Shown one piece after another: positions 32,405-41,073 of a stretch of DNA of 64,000 bases. The translations under genes and the position numbers were made by a program. The notes below the pieces were generated by a model, which saw nothing but the letters and a program-made list of their open reading frames with translations, searched no databases and was not told the DNA's origin. How positions within the stretch are numbered: the stretch's first letter is position 1; each line of letters opens with the position of its first letter. The DNA is from DASXUG01 sp036504995 (lineage in GTDB: Bacteria > Pseudomonadota > Gammaproteobacteria > Burkholderiales > Methylophilaceae): NCBI GenBank assembly GCA_036504995.1, contig DASXUG010000012.1:62001-126000 (forward strand), written 5' to 3'.

Positions 32405-32771
32405 TCCTCTTCCATCCATTTCTTTTCGTTAACGATTTTGCTATTAATGCTGTTAATTTGAGGTATGTCTTGCGACAAATACCCTCCAAAGCATCCATAT
32501 CCGTTAACTTTCGCCGCAAACTGCTTGCCCCATTATTGGTGAACACAACGCTGACACCACGTTTGGCTGCAATATTTTTAATACGTGCGGTAAATGAATG
32601 ATTAATCCAATCGGTCACTAAAACAATCATCTCAATATTGTGAGGAATTTCTTTACGCCCATCGCCAGATTTACGGCCAGACCAATGGTTAATTTCTGTC
32701 ATTCCATGGGTAGATAACACCTGCTTAATGCCATCTATACGATCACCACCTACCACTAATACTCGACTCAT
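32376..32771 (-). CDS. DUF2325 protein
   Basis: A 131-residue protein of the DUF2325 family: SRVLVVGGDRIDGIKQVLST, then the basic HWSGRKSGDGRKEIP and an IVLVTDWINHSFTARIKNIA block. The Rossmann-like fold suggests a nucleotide or small-molecule binding role, but the function is not established. A basic C-terminal tail follows (KSLTKRNGWKRN). It overlaps the EAL gene by about 29 bases and lies between the two sulfate transport blocks. Confidence 0.75.
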   Translation of the reverse strand: MSRVLVVGGDRIDGIKQVLSTHGMTEINHWSGRKSGDGRKEIPHNIEMIVLVTDWINHSFTARIKNIAAKRGVSVVFTNNGASSLRRKLTDMDALEGICRKTYLKLTALIAKSLTKRNGWKRNDTEQYQLN

Positions 32772-32876
32772 TTGGGTTCTCCTGTTGAGGTTGAACGCAC
32801 TAATGGATAACTAATGCGCTGCTAATTAAGCTCAGTAGCTTTTGGCTACAATATTGAGCGATGCTTAGACATCTAC

Positions 32877-33884
32877 TTACCTTTGGTAAATCTGATCAAA
32901 CACGCCACCATCAGCAAAATGCGTGGCCTGGGCTTTTCTCCAACCACCAAAAACGTCGTCAATATTGACTAAATTGACCTTAGGAAACTGTTTCTCATAC
33001 TTTGCGGCGACTTTAGCAAGGTTGGGGCGGTAGAAGTTTCTTGCCGCAATTTCCTGGCCTTCTTCCGCATATAAGTACTGCAAATAAGCCTCGGCAACTT
33101 TAGTCGTACCGTGTTTATTGGCCACTTTATCAACCACTGCGACGGCTGGTTCTGCGAGTATAGAAAGCGAAGGTACGACAATTTCATATTGACCAGGGGC
33201 TTCTTTTAAGGCTAAAAATGCTTCGTTTTCCCATGTCAGCAACACATCACCAATACCACGCTCAACAAAGGTTGTAGTGGATCCTCGTGCGCCAGAATCT
33301 AGCACGGGCACGTTTTTATATAGTTTGCCCACAAATTCGCGTGCCTTCGCTTCGTCATTGTTGTTATTCTTCAATGCGTACGCCCAAGCAGCTAAGTAGT
33401 TCCAGCGTGCGCCGCCGCCTGTTTTAGGGTTGGGCGAAATCACTGCGACGCCAGGCTTAACTACATCATCCCAATCTTTGATATGTTTTGGATTGCCCTT
33501 GCGCACTAAAAAGACAATGGTTGATGTATAAGGGGAGCTATTCTCAGGCAAACGCTTTTGCCAGTTAGCGGGTAAAAGCTTGGCCTTTTCTGAGATTTGG
33601 TCAATATCATAGGACAAGGCCAGTGTAACGACATCGGCTTCTAAGCCATCAATGACCGAGCGCGCCTGCTTACCAGAACCGCCGTGTGAAGCTTTAACGG
33701 TGACTTTATCCCCCGTCTTAGCTAGCCAATATTTAGCAAAAGCCGCGTTATATTCTTGATATAACTCACGCGTTGGGTCATAAGACACATTGAGTAGGGT
33801 GACCTCTGCGCTTAATGCGCCAAGCGGGGCAAGTAAACTCCCCACTGTCAGCAACAAACCCAGCGACTTAAGAATTGATTTCAT
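32877..33884 (-). CDS. sbp: sulfate-binding protein, copy 1
   Basis: A 335-residue periplasmic protein with a signal peptide (SLGLLLTVGSLLAPLGALSA). VTLLNVSYDPTRELYQEYNA, GGSGKQARSVIDGLEADVV and GARGSTTTFVERGIGDVLLT are sulfate-binding protein (Sbp/CysP) motifs. It captures sulfate for CysTWA. About 80% similar by eye to copy 2 just upstream, so a tandem duplication; the spacer contains a 28-bp palindrome. Confidence 0.95.
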   Translation of the reverse strand: MKSILKSLGLLLTVGSLLAPLGALSAEVTLLNVSYDPTRELYQEYNAAFAKYWLAKTGDKVTVKASHGGSGKQARSVIDGLEADVVTLALSYDIDQISEKAKLLPANWQKRLPENSSPYTSTIVFLVRKGNPKHIKDWDDVVKPGVAVISPNPKTGGGARWNYLAAWAYALKNNNNDEAKAREFVGKLYKNVPVLDSGARGSTTTFVERGIGDVLLTWENEAFLALKEAPGQYEIVVPSLSILAEPAVAVVDKVANKHGTTKVAEAYLQYLYAEEGQEIAARNFYRPNLAKVAAKYEKQFPKVNLVNIDDVFGGWRKAQATHFADGGVFDQIYQR

Positions 33885-33909
33885 GGTTATTCCTTGATAC
33901 TTACATTAG

Positions 33910-33937
33910 AAGGGTTGTTTACATGTAAACAACCCTT
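33910..33937. repeat. perfect 28-bp palindrome between the two sbp genes
   Basis: AAGGGTTGTTTACA followed at once by its exact reverse complement, no loop. It is between the end of copy 2 and the start of copy 1. There is no T-tract, so it may bind a protein or act as an mRNA hairpin that sets the ratio of the two sbp products. Confidence 0.85.
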
Positions 33938-33950
33938 ATGGAGACTGAGT

Positions 33951-34964
33951 TTACTTTTGGTAAATCTGGTCGAATACGCCGCCATCAGCAAAGTGGGTGT
34001 TTTGCGCCTTAGTCCAGCCACCAAACACATCATCAATCTTAATCAGATTCACTTTAGGGAACTGCTTTTCATATTTTGCCGCTACGCTTGCCAGCGTTGG
34101 GCGATAGTAGTTTTTGGCCGCAATTTCTTGGCCTTCTTCACTATATAAATATTGCAGGTAGGCTTCTGCCACTTTACGTGTGCCACGTTTATTAACCACT
34201 TTATCCACTACAGTCACGGGTGGTTCAGCCAAGATAGATAAGCTAGGTACTACAATCTCAAACTTATCTGGGCCAAGTTCTTTTTGCGCCAAGAAAGCTT
34301 CATTTTCCCAAGCCAGCAATACATCACCAACGCCACGCTCTACAAATGTAGTCGTCGAACCACGCGCGCCAGAATCCAACACGGGTACGTTTTTGTAGAT
34401 ATTGCCCACAAACTCGCGTGCTTTTGCATCGTCATTGTTGAATTTCTTCAACGCGTAACCATACGCAGCTAGGTAGTTCCAACGCGCACCACCAGAGGTT
34501 TTAGGATTAGGCGTAATCACAGATACGCCTGGTTTTGCCACATCATCCCAATCTTTGATATGTTTTGGGTTACCTTTGCGCACCAAAAATACGATGGTTG
34601 AGGTGTAAGGTGCACTATTGTTGCCTAAACGCTTTTGCCAATCTTTAGGGATAAGCTTAGCTTTATCGTAAAGCGCATCAATATCATAAGCGAGAGCCAA
34701 AGTTGCTACGTCAGCATCCAGGCCATCAATAATGGCACGGGCTTGCTTACCAGAACCACCGTGAGAAGCCTTAACGGTGACCTTGTCACCCGTCTTAGCC
34801 AGCCAGTATTTGGAAAATGCCGCGTTATAGTCTTGGTAAAACTCGCGTGTTGGATCGTAAGACACGTTAAGTAATGTCACCTCTGCTGCACTGGCTAGCA
34901 ACGGCACGGTAAGTGCGATTGCTGCTAACAGCGCTTTTAATGTAATACGTTTATGTTGGTTCAT
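33951..34964 (-). CDS. sbp: sulfate-binding protein, copy 2
   Basis: A 337-residue paralogue of copy 1, with signal peptide ALLAAIALTVPLLASA. Same Sbp motifs (VTLLNVSYDPTREFYQDYNA, HGGSGKQARAIIDGLDADVA). It follows the porin by 36 bases and is therefore part of yezD-porin-sbp-sbp. Together with the copy at 50458-51546 the region codes three sulfate-binding proteins for one visible importer. Confidence 0.95.
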   Translation of the reverse strand: MNQHKRITLKALLAAIALTVPLLASAAEVTLLNVSYDPTREFYQDYNAAFSKYWLAKTGDKVTVKASHGGSGKQARAIIDGLDADVATLALAYDIDALYDKAKLIPKDWQKRLGNNSAPYTSTIVFLVRKGNPKHIKDWDDVAKPGVSVITPNPKTSGGARWNYLAAYGYALKKFNNDDAKAREFVGNIYKNVPVLDSGARGSTTTFVERGVGDVLLAWENEAFLAQKELGPDKFEIVVPSLSILAEPPVTVVDKVVNKRGTRKVAEAYLQYLYSEEGQEIAAKNYYRPTLASVAAKYEKQFPKVNLIKIDDVFGGWTKAQNTHFADGGVFDQIYQK

Positions 34965-35000
34965 ATATTCCCCGTCAATTTCAGTAGATTAATTGTTCAA

Positions 35001-36536
35001 TTAAAAAGCAAGTTGCAAGCGGCTTGAAAGCACGCGTTCGGTAGGTCGATCAAGCACAATGCCAGTGCTGCCAGATGTCCAGCCACCTTCATAACTAGTT
35101 TGCTCATAATCCAGTGCAATTTTTGTGTTGCGGTTGAGGTACCAGTTGACGCCAGTGGCCCAAGCAGAAGCGTTTTTAATCGACTTCGTAGGATCGGCAT
35201 AAGAGCGGGCTTGTCTTTGTGCCGTCGTGCCCGTACCTTGGAGAGCGAAGGCCTTATCATCAATGCTTAACTCACCATAACGTGCGACAAGTTCCCAAGC
35301 ACCCCATGTCCCCGCATCAAGATTGAATGGATTTTTAGGTACGATATTGCCGTAGCTTGCATCTTCACCTGTGATATTCCAAGAGGCTGCAATTTGCCAT
35401 GCATCGTTTGAAAGTGAGTCATTTGAATTGACAGTAGATGTACGACTAACATCTTGTTCGACGCTTACGTACTCACCTAACAAGCCAAATGGGCCGTTGT
35501 AGTAATAAAACTGTGGGCTTAAACGTAAGCGATCACCATTGGCATAAGTTCCATCTGTACCACTAGCGGCTGCTGTACGATAACTAAATACAGAGAGCTG
35601 ACCTAAAGCACTTCTGAAACTGGGCAAATTACTTTCGTTTGCCGTTTGCGCACTAGTACCATTGTTGTTTTTTCCCTTCACGTCACCATAACTAACACCA
35701 AGACCAAAACCTAAACCCTGCAATGGCCCAATGTCGTCTTTAAATGGTGTAGTAAAGACACGTGCCACAATATCTTTGTCACGATTATTGTCAGTATCCG
35801 CGGTTGTGAAGTTGTCGCTGCTGTTACCATCAATTACACCGTTGAAATACCCTAGAGCATAATCCACTTTATCATTCAGCACTAAGCCGTGAACTTGCAC
35901 ACCAATATCGCGGTTAGGCACTAAGTTGTTAGGTAGACCGCGCTCGATAAATTTACCATCTGCGTCACCCTGTAAGCGCTCTAAGCCAAAAGGTGTTTTT
36001 TGCTTACCGACTTTAACTTGAAACCATGGTTTGAGTTTCGCATCCACATAAGCATCTTGTACGATGGTTTTACCTCCACCAAAATCAGGCGTTAGTAGAA
36101 AATCGTATTTATTCCAAAGCTTGCCCTGTAAAATTGGGCGGAATTGCTTTAACAAAAATGTGTCAGATGCACCAACGGCTGTGCTTGAGCTATTGCCACT
36201 GCTAAATGCATTACCCGTCGGAAAACCGCGCGCATCGATCTGAATCTGCCCGCGCAAACGCAATTCTGAGTTTCCATCAGCGGATTTAATTGAGAAGCCA
36301 CCAGGTCCAGCGCTCACCACAGGTGCTTCTTTTTTAGCGGCTGTTGCATCTTCCACCGTAATTTCATTTTTACGCTCGAGCACTTTCACTTTTTGGTCAA
36401 GTTGTTGTACTAGTGCGCGTAAATTTTCCAGCTCTTCGCTATCATTGGCATAGGCCGATGATATGTGCGTGAAAGCTGCCCCATTCACTGCTAGTGTGGC
36501 AATAAGTGTTGCCAGTGTTTTCTTTTTAAATTGCAT
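35001..36536 (-). CDS. OprO/OprP-like porin of the sulfate region
   Basis: A 511-residue porin: signal peptide (VNGAAFTHISSAYA), a coiled-coil segment ELENLRALVQQLDQKVKVLE, a hinge and a beta-barrel ending with LSSRLQLAF. Homologous along its length to the porin at 12507-14006. The family is known for anion-selective uptake such as phosphate; here the operon with sbp suggests sulfate or organosulfate uptake. Good AGG ribosome site; 92 bases after yezD. Confidence 0.88.
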   Translation of the reverse strand: MQFKKKTLATLIATLAVNGAAFTHISSAYANDSEELENLRALVQQLDQKVKVLERKNEITVEDATAAKKEAPVVSAGPGGFSIKSADGNSELRLRGQIQIDARGFPTGNAFSSGNSSSTAVGASDTFLLKQFRPILQGKLWNKYDFLLTPDFGGGKTIVQDAYVDAKLKPWFQVKVGKQKTPFGLERLQGDADGKFIERGLPNNLVPNRDIGVQVHGLVLNDKVDYALGYFNGVIDGNSSDNFTTADTDNNRDKDIVARVFTTPFKDDIGPLQGLGFGLGVSYGDVKGKNNNGTSAQTANESNLPSFRSALGQLSVFSYRTAAASGTDGTYANGDRLRLSPQFYYYNGPFGLLGEYVSVEQDVSRTSTVNSNDSLSNDAWQIAASWNITGEDASYGNIVPKNPFNLDAGTWGAWELVARYGELSIDDKAFALQGTGTTAQRQARSYADPTKSIKNASAWATGVNWYLNRNTKIALDYEQTSYEGGWTSGSTGIVLDRPTERVLSSRLQLAF

Positions 36537-36628
36537 GGTTAACTCCTAGTGGTCTACAACATCTACAGTGGTCTGGTTAAAGTTGTAATCATTCTGTTTT
36601 TAGCCTCTGTTTTTACAGTGGGCTTTTC

Positions 36629-36817
36629 CTAAAGCTTTTTGGTAGATGACTCTTGTCCGAATCGGACTTTTTCACGACGTTCGATTTGTGTAACTTTTCC
36701 ATCATGCACAGTGATTTCAACCGAGCCAAAGCGCAAAGATTCAATGGCATGCGTCAACTCTTGCAATACTTCTTGTGTGACCACGTAGCTCAAATTTGTT
36801 TTAGCAGAAATACTCAT
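36629..36817 (-). CDS. YezD family small protein (DUF2292)
   Basis: A 62-residue protein with the YezD core EVLQELTHAIESLRFGSVEI and VHDGKVTQIERREKVRF. YezD/DUF2292 proteins are small, cytoplasmic and often next to sulfate or sulfonate uptake genes and under sulfur-limitation control. It precedes the porin-sbp-sbp genes. The function is unknown. Confidence 0.85.
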   Translation of the reverse strand: MSISAKTNLSYVVTQEVLQELTHAIESLRFGSVEITVHDGKVTQIERREKVRFGQESSTKKL

Positions 36818-37189
36818 TTTGGAAGCTTTCTAACTCGCGTTAATTGGATAGACGGCACTTTAGCAACAAATCAAAATAATTAAAAATAATCAATAGTAAT
36901 ATTTATATAATTAAAATGAATATAATAAATACACTGTCATTCAAAGTTAAATACAGAGAAAATTGTTGCGGGATCAATAAATCATTTTGCGCAGCATTAG
37001 ACTTGAAACTATGTCAGAGATTGAAGTTTTGGCGGTGTCTTAATATTGCTTGGGACACCGAATAGAAAAGCGTTTTTAAGCTTTAAAGAAATAGATGGGC
37101 AAAATGCAGACTTAGCGATTAAGTTAAGTCTGCACTTCTAATGATTCAGCGATTAACGTAATGATATATAGCGGATGGCTCTCAAGGCT
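36818..37189. other. 372-bp spacer between yezD and the TonB receptor
   Basis: AT-rich region containing the upstream region of yezD on the right of yezD and the end of the TonB-receptor transcript. A 9-bp inverted repeat (GCAGACTTA) at 37106-37133 followed on the minus strand by a short ATTTT is a weak terminator candidate for the receptor gene. A second inverted repeat GGTGTC ... GACACC lies near 37033-37058. I see no sigma-54 element and no coding region. Confidence 0.55.
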
Positions 37190-39283
37190 TTATAAATTAA
37201 CAGTCATACCAACTCTTAATGTTCTAGGCTCTAGTGGATGAACTAAGCGCCCATCAATGCCGTTGCCGCCACCGCAAGACGCGCCTTCGGAGTTACTGCA
37301 AGATGCACCAAAATATTCGATATCATTGGCCTTACTATCGAACAAATTGAGCACATCTACAGTAAATTGAAGCTTTTTATCAAAGCGGTACCCTAGCTTT
37401 AAATTGGTCGTCCAAAATGCGCTTGATTTTTCAGTATTCGTTTCTTCCAAGGCATAAGAGCCAATATAACGCATACGCAAGCCAGAATACCAAGCCCCAC
37501 CTACATCATAAGTCGCAGCGAGCGAGGTGGTGATGGGGATGGCGTTGGGCACATAAGTCCCACCATTACTCACTTGGTTAAATCTTGCATGGGATAGTGC
37601 TACATCTGCATCTAAAATCCAGCCATCATTATTACTGTAATAGTTTGACCACTCTAGGCCATAGCGATTTGAGCCGCCTTTAGGTTCTGTTACGCCAGAA
37701 TCCCCTATATAAACGAGCTCCGAAGCCAGATCCATTTGCCATAGACTCAGACTGCTAAACCAGCCAGATAGTGGTTGTGTTCGTATGCCAACTTCACTTC
37801 CCTTGGCTTTGGCGATCAATGGCGTATTACCATTTAATGCACTTCCATCATTGACATTGGTTTTAGCAACAGAGCCGCGCGCATCATTACTGTGAAAGCC
37901 ATACCCCCAGTTCGCATAAAACTCAGTACGCTTAAATGGTCCCAGCACCAAACCGAACTTGGGACTCACTTGGTCGGCACGTCCATCTCCACCGTTATTA
38001 GCATTGAACACGCCAGCAGTGGGCGTTACCTCTACTTGAATGGTATCCCATCGCAGGCCTGCGGTTGTCCTTAGCCATGGCAACCATTGGGTATTAGCAT
38101 CTGCATAAAGCCCAAGCCCTGTTTCATTTACTTTATCTTGGCGGGTTGTAGTGACTCGTTGGCGATCAATTGTTTGATATAGGCCCAGTTGGCCAATATT
38201 ATCTTGTCGCAGCTGAGTGCCGATAGTCAACAAGGTACTCCATGGCAAAATTGCGCTGCGTGAGACCTGCCCGCCCCAGGTATTGCGCCTATCCGCCTGT
38301 TCGTGCTGACCATCGAGTAAGCCAGAAGGCGTAGAAAATAAATTGAGTCCGTAGTTTACCCAATAAGCATTGGCTTTCCAGCTGCCAAAATCGTCGGTCT
38401 TGCCCCATTGCGCACTTAGACTATAACGGTGGGTTTTACCGCCATCAGTAGGGGCAAGCGTGCCGTAGCGACTAATCTCGCCCGAATCAATTGCGCGCTG
38501 AGGCACTTGTTCAGTAGCTGTCCAATCGGCATGATACGCCATCGCTGTAAGCGAGTAGCCATCAGCAACTGTGCCAGTGGATAGCCGTAACACAGCATTT
38601 TGCTTGCCTAAGCCCTCAGGTTGCACCCATGGACCATCATTAGCAGATAATTCAATTGCGCCCAATATTGAGTAATCCTCAACATTGTAACTCCCAATGG
38701 CCAATGCACGTTTGTAGCCATTCTCGCCCATACTGAAATTTAGCTGATTGTTCGGCAAACTTCTGAGGTAATCTATATGTGCAGCACCTGCCACCGCCAA
38801 ATCACCATCTTCTGCCGCATAAACGCCTTTACGATAGCGTAAATTGCTAATTAACTCGGGAATCAGAAAATTCAAATCGGTATAGCCCTGACCGTGCGCA
38901 TGGGTGACATTATTCACAGGCATTCCATTTACGTAAGTGGCAAAGTCACTACCATGATCCAAATTAAAACCGCGCAAAAAATATTGATTAGCTTTCCCAT
39001 CACCAGAATGTTGCGTCACCATCATGCCTGGAATCGCTTCCATTACTTCAGCAGGGCGTAATAATGGTCGATTAGCGAGCTGCTTAGCGGTAACGGTGCC
39101 TTCACTTGCGCTATCTGCCACGCCAGTTAAATCATGTTGATTACCACTGACCAAGACTTTATCTAGGGTAATTTCATCGCTGGTTGGCAAACCAGCTGCA
39201 TTTGCAGTGATTGAAACTAATTGAGTTAACAATATATAAAATACAGTCGTATTTAAAGTAAAGCTTTGATTTGAGTTTTTCAT
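37190..39283 (-). CDS. TonB-dependent receptor, probable nickel/cobalt uptake
   Basis: About 697 residues. Signal peptide then plug domain beginning DEITLDKVLVSGNQHDLTG and EVMEAIPGMMVTQHSGDG, followed by a 22-stranded barrel ending LRVGMTVNL. I took the ATG at 39283, which gives a proper signal sequence; the longer in-frame version lacks one. The upstream gene is an RcnR-like sensor, and a G-tract operator-like element lies about 55 bp upstream of the start. Hence nickel or cobalt uptake is a reasonable inference; the sequence alone does not give the substrate. Confidence 0.85.
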   Translation of the reverse strand: MKNSNQSFTLNTTVFYILLTQLVSITANAAGLPTSDEITLDKVLVSGNQHDLTGVADSASEGTVTAKQLANRPLLRPAEVMEAIPGMMVTQHSGDGKANQYFLRGFNLDHGSDFATYVNGMPVNNVTHAHGQGYTDLNFLIPELISNLRYRKGVYAAEDGDLAVAGAAHIDYLRSLPNNQLNFSMGENGYKRALAIGSYNVEDYSILGAIELSANDGPWVQPEGLGKQNAVLRLSTGTVADGYSLTAMAYHADWTATEQVPQRAIDSGEISRYGTLAPTDGGKTHRYSLSAQWGKTDDFGSWKANAYWVNYGLNLFSTPSGLLDGQHEQADRRNTWGGQVSRSAILPWSTLLTIGTQLRQDNIGQLGLYQTIDRQRVTTTRQDKVNETGLGLYADANTQWLPWLRTTAGLRWDTIQVEVTPTAGVFNANNGGDGRADQVSPKFGLVLGPFKRTEFYANWGYGFHSNDARGSVAKTNVNDGSALNGNTPLIAKAKGSEVGIRTQPLSGWFSSLSLWQMDLASELVYIGDSGVTEPKGGSNRYGLEWSNYYSNNDGWILDADVALSHARFNQVSNGGTYVPNAIPITTSLAATYDVGGAWYSGLRMRYIGSYALEETNTEKSSAFWTTNLKLGYRFDKKLQFTVDVLNLFDSKANDIEYFGASCSNSEGASCGGGNGIDGRLVHPLEPRTLRVGMTVNL

Positions 39284-39337
39284 ATCTTTAAATTCCAAAA
39301 AGGATTGAGTGATGACAATTGACGATTGCAGCATTGC

Positions 39338-39349
39338 ATAGGGGGCTAT
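39338..39349. promoter_or_regulatory. RcnR/CsoR-type operator candidate
   Basis: ATAGGGGGCTAT: inverted ATAG/CTAT arms flank a G-tract, the layout of RcnR- and FrmR-type operators. It lies between the sensor gene and the TonB-receptor start. Confidence 0.6.
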
Positions 39350-39466
39350 CCTATATATTCTTAAAAAAATTACTCTCCATATAACTTACTCAATATTTTC
39401 AATTAGTTAATATTGGATTTTTGCGTCAGAAATGCAGTACCAGAAAACGCAGCTTACTTTAGAACA

Positions 39467-39742
39467 TTACTTGAGGTAAGTTTTGAGCAACCGTACAACC
39501 TGCTCCAAATCTTCATCACGCTCTGCTGATGTGGGTGCATCTGAACCTAGATGCTCACGAATATGCCCCTCCAACACTTCTGACATCAAACCATCCATCG
39601 CCCCTCTAATCGATGCGATTTGATGTAAAAAATTACTACAATCCACCCCTTCTATTAATGCTTTCTCCATGGCATCAGCCTGACCCTGAATTCGGCGAAT
39701 ACGTGTAATAAGAGCTTTGTTGTCGTGAGCAAGGTGAGACAT
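39467..39742 (-). CDS. RcnR-like metal-sensing repressor (CsoR/RcnR/FrmR family)
   Basis: A 91-residue all-helical repressor of the CsoR/RcnR/FrmR family. His3, Cys35, His60 and His64 are all present (numbering from MSHLAHDNK; MDGLMSEVLEGHIREHLG). His3 plus His60/His64 is the nickel/cobalt RcnR set; the formaldehyde sensor FrmR has glutamate at 64. So nickel or cobalt sensing is more likely than formaldehyde, and it may control the adjacent TonB receptor through the operator at 39338. The ends LLKTYLK and RIRRIQGQ are family hallmarks. Confidence 0.85.
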   Translation of the reverse strand: MSHLAHDNKALITRIRRIQGQADAMEKALIEGVDCSNFLHQIASIRGAMDGLMSEVLEGHIREHLGSDAPTSAERDEDLEQVVRLLKTYLK

Positions 39743-39757
39743 TTGGGTAAAGTTTCT

Positions 39758-40417
39758 TTAAATTAGAGATAGGGCATTTAATAAGGATTGATTCGGGTTG
39801 TTAATGCTCACTTGAAAAGTATGCATGCCAAGCCGTTTAGCAGGAGCAATATCTGTTAATTCATCATCCCCAATCATCAAGGCATCTTCTGGCGCGCAAT
39901 TAAGTGTTTTTAGCGCCGCATTAAAAATAGCTGGATTAGGCTTGGCGGCGAACTCTTCTGCAGTAAATATTGCAGAAAAGCATTCAAATAAGTGCAATTT
40001 TTTTAGCTTTTGTATGGTCTGTTCTTTATTTCCATTAGTCACAAGCACTTTAGGGATAGATGCGGTTTTTATCATAAATAACTCGCACCCTGGAGCAGCC
40101 GTCCAATAACTTTCATAAAGCGTAAGATAGTCGTCAAAAATTGTATTTGCTGCTTGATCTGAAATGTGCGCCCCAAATAAAGCCCGAACCCTAAGCTGAC
40201 GTTGTTGCTGAAAGCTAATTTCACCATCAATGTATTGCTGCCAATAGCTTGAACTGGCCTTACCCCAAATATCAAACAGGGAATTATCTGTGTCAGCAAG
40301 ACTGATCAGTTGAAAATGCGCAAACTTATTAAAAACTAGGCTATTAATAGCGCTTTTCATCGCCATGGTTTCACAAAGAATGGTGTCATCAAGGTCTATT
40401 AATAGCGCGCGAATCAT
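39758..40417 (-). CDS. HAD-superfamily phosphatase
   Basis: About 219 residues with HAD motifs: RALLIDLDDTI (DxDxT), LVTNG (motif II), KPNPAIF and GDDELTDIAPAKRLGM (DD). The cap is C1-type helical. Likely a sugar- or nucleotide-phosphate phosphatase; substrate unknown. The ATG at 40417 is used (an upstream TTG is spurious). It is 15 bases ahead of the sensor gene and may be the distal part of the upstream operon. Confidence 0.8.
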   Translation of the reverse strand: MIRALLIDLDDTILCETMAMKSAINSLVFNKFAHFQLISLADTDNSLFDIWGKASSSYWQQYIDGEISFQQQRQLRVRALFGAHISDQAANTIFDDYLTLYESYWTAAPGCELFMIKTASIPKVLVTNGNKEQTIQKLKKLHLFECFSAIFTAEEFAAKPNPAIFNAALKTLNCAPEDALMIGDDELTDIAPAKRLGMHTFQVSINNPNQSLLNALSLI

Positions 40418-40472
40418 GGGAATGATGATCAAGTGTTATGCGTGGTTGATTAAGTAATTGAAATGCACGGGG

Positions 40473-41030
40473 TCAGTTCAATCGATCTTTAACTTTATCT
40501 AATCCTGCTTGAGCGCAAGCCTCATCTTTTTCACTGCCAGGTGCTCCACCCACACCGATAGCCCCAATCAGCTCTCCCTTGACGAACAAAGGCAAAGCAC
40601 CCGCGCGGGCGCGATGTTTTGGATCAGCAGCTAAACGTGACTTCAGATCAGCATCGGCTTCTGCCTGCTTGGCGACTTCACCCGAGGGTAACCTAAAGCT
40701 AATACTGGTATAAGCTTTAGCCTGACTTGATTCCACACCTCTTTGACTTGCGCCATCGGCAGCGAGTAAGGCTTTCAAAACACCCGCGGAATCAACCACG
40801 CTTGCAGCAGTTTTATACCCATTAGCGGTGCAAGTCGAAACTGCCACTTGCGCAGCCTCTAGCGCCAACGCGAGTGATGGACCACGTGCTGGCGGCGGAG
40901 GTGGCGTTGCAGTATTTGCTTGTGGAGTAGCGACTGCTGGGGCGTCTGCTGCAACAGACTCCTGTACCATAGAAAAACCAAGTAGCACCGTATAAGCAAG
41001 AGCCGCGTAGCGAATATAATGATCTGACAT
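40473..41030 (-). CDS. exported GlcG/HbpS-family protein
   Basis: A 185-residue protein of the GlcG/HbpS (DUF336) family with an N-terminal signal (LAYTVLLGFSMVQESVAADA) and a low-complexity proline/alanine linker. Core motifs: SLALALEAAQVAVSTCTANG, AAVVDSAGVLKALLAADG-like (ASVVDSAGVLKALLAA) and GELIGAIGVGGAPGSEKDEA. Some members bind haem. It is exported in the operon that starts with the rhodanese-like gene. Function here unknown. Confidence 0.85.
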   Translation of the reverse strand: MSDHYIRYAALAYTVLLGFSMVQESVAADAPAVATPQANTATPPPPPARGPSLALALEAAQVAVSTCTANGYKTAASVVDSAGVLKALLAADGASQRGVESSQAKAYTSISFRLPSGEVAKQAEADADLKSRLAADPKHRARAGALPLFVKGELIGAIGVGGAPGSEKDEACAQAGLDKVKDRLN

Positions 41031-41073
41031 AAATAACTTTCTTCTAGGATATTAAGGGATTTGATAAGTAAAA

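Noticed and set aside
36818..37189. Possible sigma-54 promoter or activator site ahead of yezD
   Set aside because: I searched the spacer and found no TGGCAY-N5-TTGCN element; TGTTGCGGGATCAATA lacks the second half-site.
39467..39742. Assignment of the sensor as FrmR (formaldehyde)
   Set aside because: FrmR has glutamate at the position of His64; here His3, Cys35, His60 and His64 match RcnR.
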